Assembly: GCA_018228685.1 (NCBI GenBank)
Contig: CP073691.1
Coordinates: 2,604,001 to 2,668,000, forward strand
From: Clostridiaceae bacterium Marseille-Q4149
Lineage (GTDB): Bacteria; Bacillota; Clostridia; Oscillospirales; Oscillospiraceae
Length of the DNA: 64,000 nucleotides
Direction: 5' to 3'
The position numbers and the translations under genes are program-made. Below the pieces are notes generated by a model. That model saw only the letters and a program-made list of their open reading frames with translations, was not told where the DNA came from and did no database searches. Shown piece by piece: positions 61,640 to 64,000 of the stretch (positions are counted from its first letter, which is position 1; every line of letters begins with the position of its first letter).

Positions 61640-62071
61640 ATGACCCAAAGCGAAAATCGGCTGTTTCTCATCCAATCGCTGCTGAAGGAGCGGCCGGAGT
61701 ACCGGCAGGTGGAGACGCCCCGGGACCCGGAGGGCCAGCGGCAGCTACTGCGGGGCCTGATGAACGTCCGGCCGCCCCAGGCGGCGGACCCGGACTTCCT
61801 GCGGGTGCAGGACGCGTATCTGCAGGCGGAGCGGTATGAAAGCTTCCTCCGCACCCGTCAGGAGCAGAAGCTCCTATTTCTGGAGCTGGGGGTGGGGTAC
61901 AACACCCCGGTGATCATCAAGTATCCCTTCTGGCGGATGACCGCCGCCAACCCCCGGGCGGTGTATGCCTGCCTGAACCTGGGCCAGGCCGCCGCCCCCC
62001 GGGAGATTCAAAGGCAGTCCATCTGCATCGACGGGGACATCGGAGCCGTGCTGGCCGCCCTGAAAGACTGA
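61640..62071 (+). pseudogene. Fusion scar: macrodomain hydrolase N-terminus joined to class M sirtuin C-terminus
   Basis: 143 codons. Residues 1-63 (NRLFLIQSLLKERPEY, RQLLRGLMNVRPPQAADPDF, LRVQDAYLQAE) match the leader of zinc-type macrodomain ADP-ribose hydrolases. From residue 64 (RYESFLRTRQEQKLLFLELG, then VGYNTPVIIKYPFWRMTA) it matches the end of SirTM-type NAD-dependent sirtuins. These two genes are normally neighbours in an ADP-ribosylation operon. An in-frame deletion has removed the catalytic macrodomain and the NAD site. The product is unlikely to be an enzyme. AAAGGAG lies upstream. Confidence 0.72.
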
Positions 62072-62081
62072 ACGCACGGCA

Positions 62082-62118
62082 AAAAGCGCCCGGAGCCAAG
62101 TGCTCCGAGCGCTTTTCT
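62082..62118. terminator. Bidirectional terminator
   Basis: AAAAGCGCCCGGAGC / GCTCCGAGCGCTTTT stem between convergent genes. Confidence 0.88.
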
Positions 62119-62121
62119 GCC

Positions 62122-62766
62122 TTATTTTCCCGTTTCCGGCAGGGGGAACAGGGTCCAGGGCCAGGCCGCCGGGGGCTGGTGGGTGAACACCATATCCCGG
62201 CCCGTCTCCGGATGGGTGAAGGCCAGCCGCCAGGCCCACAGAGCCAGGGTCTCGCCGTCTCCGGCCCCGCCGTATTTCCGGTCCCCCACCAGGGGGAAGC
62301 CCCGCCCGGCGAACTGCACCCGGATCTGGTGGGTGCGGCCGGTGTGCAGGGTCACCCGCACCAGGGACAGCCCCTCCCGGACGGCCAGCGTCTCATAGGA
62401 CAGCTCCGCCGGGCGGACGTCCTTCCCCGGCTCCCGGGCGATATATGTCACCCGGCGTACCGGGTCTCTCCCAAGCATGTCCCGCCATATCCCGCCTTGT
62501 CCCGGGTCGCCCCGGACCACCGCCAGATAGATTTTCCGGAACCGGTGCTCCCGGACCTGGCCGGACAGGATGGAGGCCGCGGCGGCGGACCGGGCAAACA
62601 CCATGACCCCGCCGGTGGCGGCGTCCAGCCGGTGCACCGTCCGGATGCAGGGGGTGCCCAGCTGGGCCCGCAGCAGCTCCGGCATGCCGCCGGGCTCGTC
62701 GGTGCTGAGGACCCCCGGGGGCTTCACCGCCACGGCAATGCGCTTATCTGCGTACAGAAGTTCCAT
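62122..62766 (-). CDS. RluA-family pseudouridine synthase
   Basis: 214 residues from ATG 62766 (MELLYADKRIAVAVKPPGV). The catalytic motif is VHRLDAATGGVMVFAR (Asp in HRLD). LHTGRTHQIRVQFAGRGFPLVGDRKYG is the RluA substrate-binding block. The usual 'TSG' after HRLDxx is TGG here, a mild variant. No S4 domain is present. It isomerises uridine in rRNA or tRNA; which site cannot be said. It starts 1 bp after the bactofilin stop, so co-translation is likely. Confidence 0.92.
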   Translation of the reverse strand: MELLYADKRIAVAVKPPGVLSTDEPGGMPELLRAQLGTPCIRTVHRLDAATGGVMVFARSAAAASILSGQVREHRFRKIYLAVVRGDPGQGGIWRDMLGRDPVRRVTYIAREPGKDVRPAELSYETLAVREGLSLVRVTLHTGRTHQIRVQFAGRGFPLVGDRKYGGAGDGETLALWAWRLAFTHPETGRDMVFTHQPPAAWPWTLFPLPETGK

Positions 62767-62767
62767 A

Positions 62768-63547
62768 TCACTGGGCGCCTTCACCGGTGCAGACGCTTTC
62801 GCCCACGGTTCCGTCCCAGGCGTCCAGGCTTTCGCTGTACTCCACCCGGCCGATGGAGCAGCCCTCGCCGATGCGGACCCGGCGGCCCCGGACCACGTCG
62901 GCCTGGGTGTATTCCAGGTCCACGTCGTCGCCCTCGATGTCCCCCACCTGGGCGCAGGAGACGCTGCCGTGGAACAGGCCCAGCAGGGAGACCTGGGTGG
63001 GCTTATAGATGCGGATGCTGCTGCCGCCGATGCTGCCGATGCGGATGCCCCGGCTGGCGGAGATCTCCACGGTTTCGGCGTTCAGCAGGCCCTGGATCAC
63101 GGCGCTGCCGGTGAGATGGACGCTTTCGGCCTCCACGCCGCCGGACACCCTGGCCCCGCCGGAACAGTGCAGCTGTCCGCAGTGGATCTCTCCCGCCTCC
63201 AGGCCGCCGGACACGTCTACCTCGCCGCCCTCCAGGCTGCCGTCCACCTTCAGCGCGCCGGAGCTGTGGACCCGGCCGTTGGCCCGGAGACTGCCCTCGC
63301 ACCGGGTGGAGCCGGAGCATCCCAGCTCCTGGCAGGCGATGTCGCCGGTGACACGGCTACTGCCGCTGCACCGGATCTCCCCGGCGCAGTCCACGTCCCC
63401 TTGGACCCTGGCGCTGCCGGAGCAGCGCAGGCTCTCGCAGCGCAGGCTGCCCTGGACCTTGCCCGATCCGCTGATGGAAACCAGGCGGTATTCGCCGCCG
63501 GGCATGGCGCTGCTGCCGGAAATTTTCATATCCATGATGTCGTTCAT
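62768..63547 (-). CDS. Bactofilin-like polymer-forming protein
   Basis: 259 residues forming a right-handed beta-helix with many short repeats of the type G.v.Gs..ce.l.csGsa.v.Gdv. The Ser/Gly/Cys-rich turns are unusual, with about ten cysteines in GSLRCESLRCSGSARVQG-like units. The C-terminal third (SIRIYKPTQVSLLGLFHG...) departs from the repeat. In Bacillus the bactofilins YhbE and YhbF follow the HTH gene yhbD, as here. It likely assembles into filaments at the membrane. Confidence 0.85.
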   Translation of the reverse strand: MNDIMDMKISGSSAMPGGEYRLVSISGSGKVQGSLRCESLRCSGSARVQGDVDCAGEIRCSGSSRVTGDIACQELGCSGSTRCEGSLRANGRVHSSGALKVDGSLEGGEVDVSGGLEAGEIHCGQLHCSGGARVSGGVEAESVHLTGSAVIQGLLNAETVEISASRGIRIGSIGGSSIRIYKPTQVSLLGLFHGSVSCAQVGDIEGDDVDLEYTQADVVRGRRVRIGEGCSIGRVEYSESLDAWDGTVGESVCTGEGAQ

Positions 63548-63933
63548 AATGTGATCTCCTTTAATAATTGCAGTATGTCCTCCTGGTGCGTCCCCTCCGC
63601 CACCACGGCGCTGCGGACCTCCTCCAGGGGAAATTCCCTGCGGCCATAGGCCGTTTCGATGATGAGCTTTCGCCGGGCCAGCACCGTCTGGCCCTTTTCC
63701 GCCAGGCTGGCCGCCAGCTCATCCAGCGTCTGGTGCTCCTTGTTGTCCAGGATCAGCCGGATCCGCTGGCAGATCTGGTCCCGGCGGAAAAATGTCTCCT
63801 GTCCGGTGGAAGTGGAGCGGCGCAGAAACCACGCCTCCGGGATCAGTCCCATCCGCTTCCACCGATACAGGGCCCCGTAGGAGATGCCGAACGTCTCCAG
63901 CAGCTCCTTCTTGGAAATCAACTCCTCGTCCAT
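63544..63933 (-). CDS. yhbD: YhbD-like (DUF4004) helix-turn-helix protein
   Basis: 129 residues from ATG 63933 (GGGAGGAAGGGT upstream). A MerR-like HTH (LISKKELLETFGISYGALYRWKRMGLIPEAWF) and the DUF4004 body (TFFRRDQICQRIRLILDNKEHQTLDELA) are visible. It overlaps the bactofilin start by 4 bp (ATGA). It probably regulates its own unit with bactofilin and the pseudouridine synthase. The yhbD-bactofilin order is conserved in Firmicutes. Confidence 0.88.
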   Translation of the reverse strand: MDEELISKKELLETFGISYGALYRWKRMGLIPEAWFLRRSTSTGQETFFRRDQICQRIRLILDNKEHQTLDELAASLAEKGQTVLARRKLIIETAYGRREFPLEEVRSAVVAEGTHQEDILQLLKEITL

Positions 63934-63949
63934 ACCCTTCCTCCCTGCC

Positions 63950-64000
63950 ATAATAGGTTATCGTACGGCGTTGCGTAATAATGTTCCGTAACACTGTTAC
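63950..64000 (-). promoter_or_regulatory. Promoter and inverted repeat upstream of yhbD
   Basis: Minus strand: TTACGC, 17-bp spacer, TATTAT. The perfect dyad GTAACA-c-TGTTAC (63988-64000) lies just upstream and is a candidate operator. The window ends here. Confidence 0.6.

Noticed and set aside
1-64000. CRISPR arrays, tRNA or rRNA genes
   Set aside because: No regularly spaced repeats and no cloverleaf or rRNA-like sequence was recognised on either strand. The integration site is a protein gene, not a tRNA.

Overview
The window (64 kb) reads as a gut Clostridia chromosome, most likely Oscillospiraceae (Flavonifractor/Lawsonibacter-like). This is inferred from the GC-rich codon use, AGGAGG-type ribosome sites, sigma-A promoters and gene order; no rRNA is present to confirm it. 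A conserved, GC-rich backbone occupies 1-29321 and 60140-64000. Between them lie about 30.8 kb of mosaic, partly AT-rich mobile DNA inserted in the 3' end of rlmD.

Left backbone. A DNA repair, RNA and division run (mutS, mutL, miaA, hfq, an HlyD-like protein, a YggS-type PLP protein, sepF, divIVA, a HAD phosphatase) is followed by degV. Next come an M29 aminopeptidase, a short pyruvate-kinase-like gene coupled to uvrC, a GNAT gene coupled to folA, recG, HPr, mutS2-recO-yqzL-era, a GNAT/membrane pair, csaA-lepA, a beta-CASP metallo-hydrolase and rlmD. Two small structured repeats sit at the era 3' end and the lepA 5' end. In both places the neighbouring gene end is duplicated (53 and 76 bp).

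Mobile region. Three copies of the core GAGACGGT (29314-29321, 52632-52639, 60132-60139) delimit two elements in tandem. Element A (29322-52639, 23.3 kb) carries a large serine recombinase at its right end, replication genes (RepA-like and DnaC-like), MobC without a relaxase, a second serine recombinase, and a decayed nuclease/helicase cluster. It also holds an AT-rich cargo of bile salt hydrolase, two PLD/cardiolipin-synthase-like enzymes, a two-component system and a FUSC-type membrane protein. An IS flanked by a 27-bp direct repeat and several truncated genes lie to the right of the cargo. Element B (52640-60139, 7.5 kb) carries a LytTR regulator, a soluble GHKL kinase and two ABC exporter half-transporters. 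It keeps only the last 147 bp of a recombinase, fused to a RhuM-family gene.

The att core is in the same reading frame in rlmD and in the recombinase. Integration therefore exchanges C-terminal coding segments: rlmD gains a 98-residue tail, and the recombinase tail is completed by whatever DNA lies across the site. In a circular element A the recombinase would read in frame into that 98-residue segment. This is the most unusual feature of the window.

Right backbone. The displaced rlmD terminator is followed by a MerR regulator divergent from a truncated flavodoxin lipoprotein, with a 19-bp-spacer palindromic promoter between them. A frameshifted pyridoxamine-oxidase-like gene, a 143-codon scar joining a macrodomain-hydrolase start to a class M sirtuin end, an RluA-type pseudouridine synthase, a bactofilin and a YhbD-like regulator complete the window.
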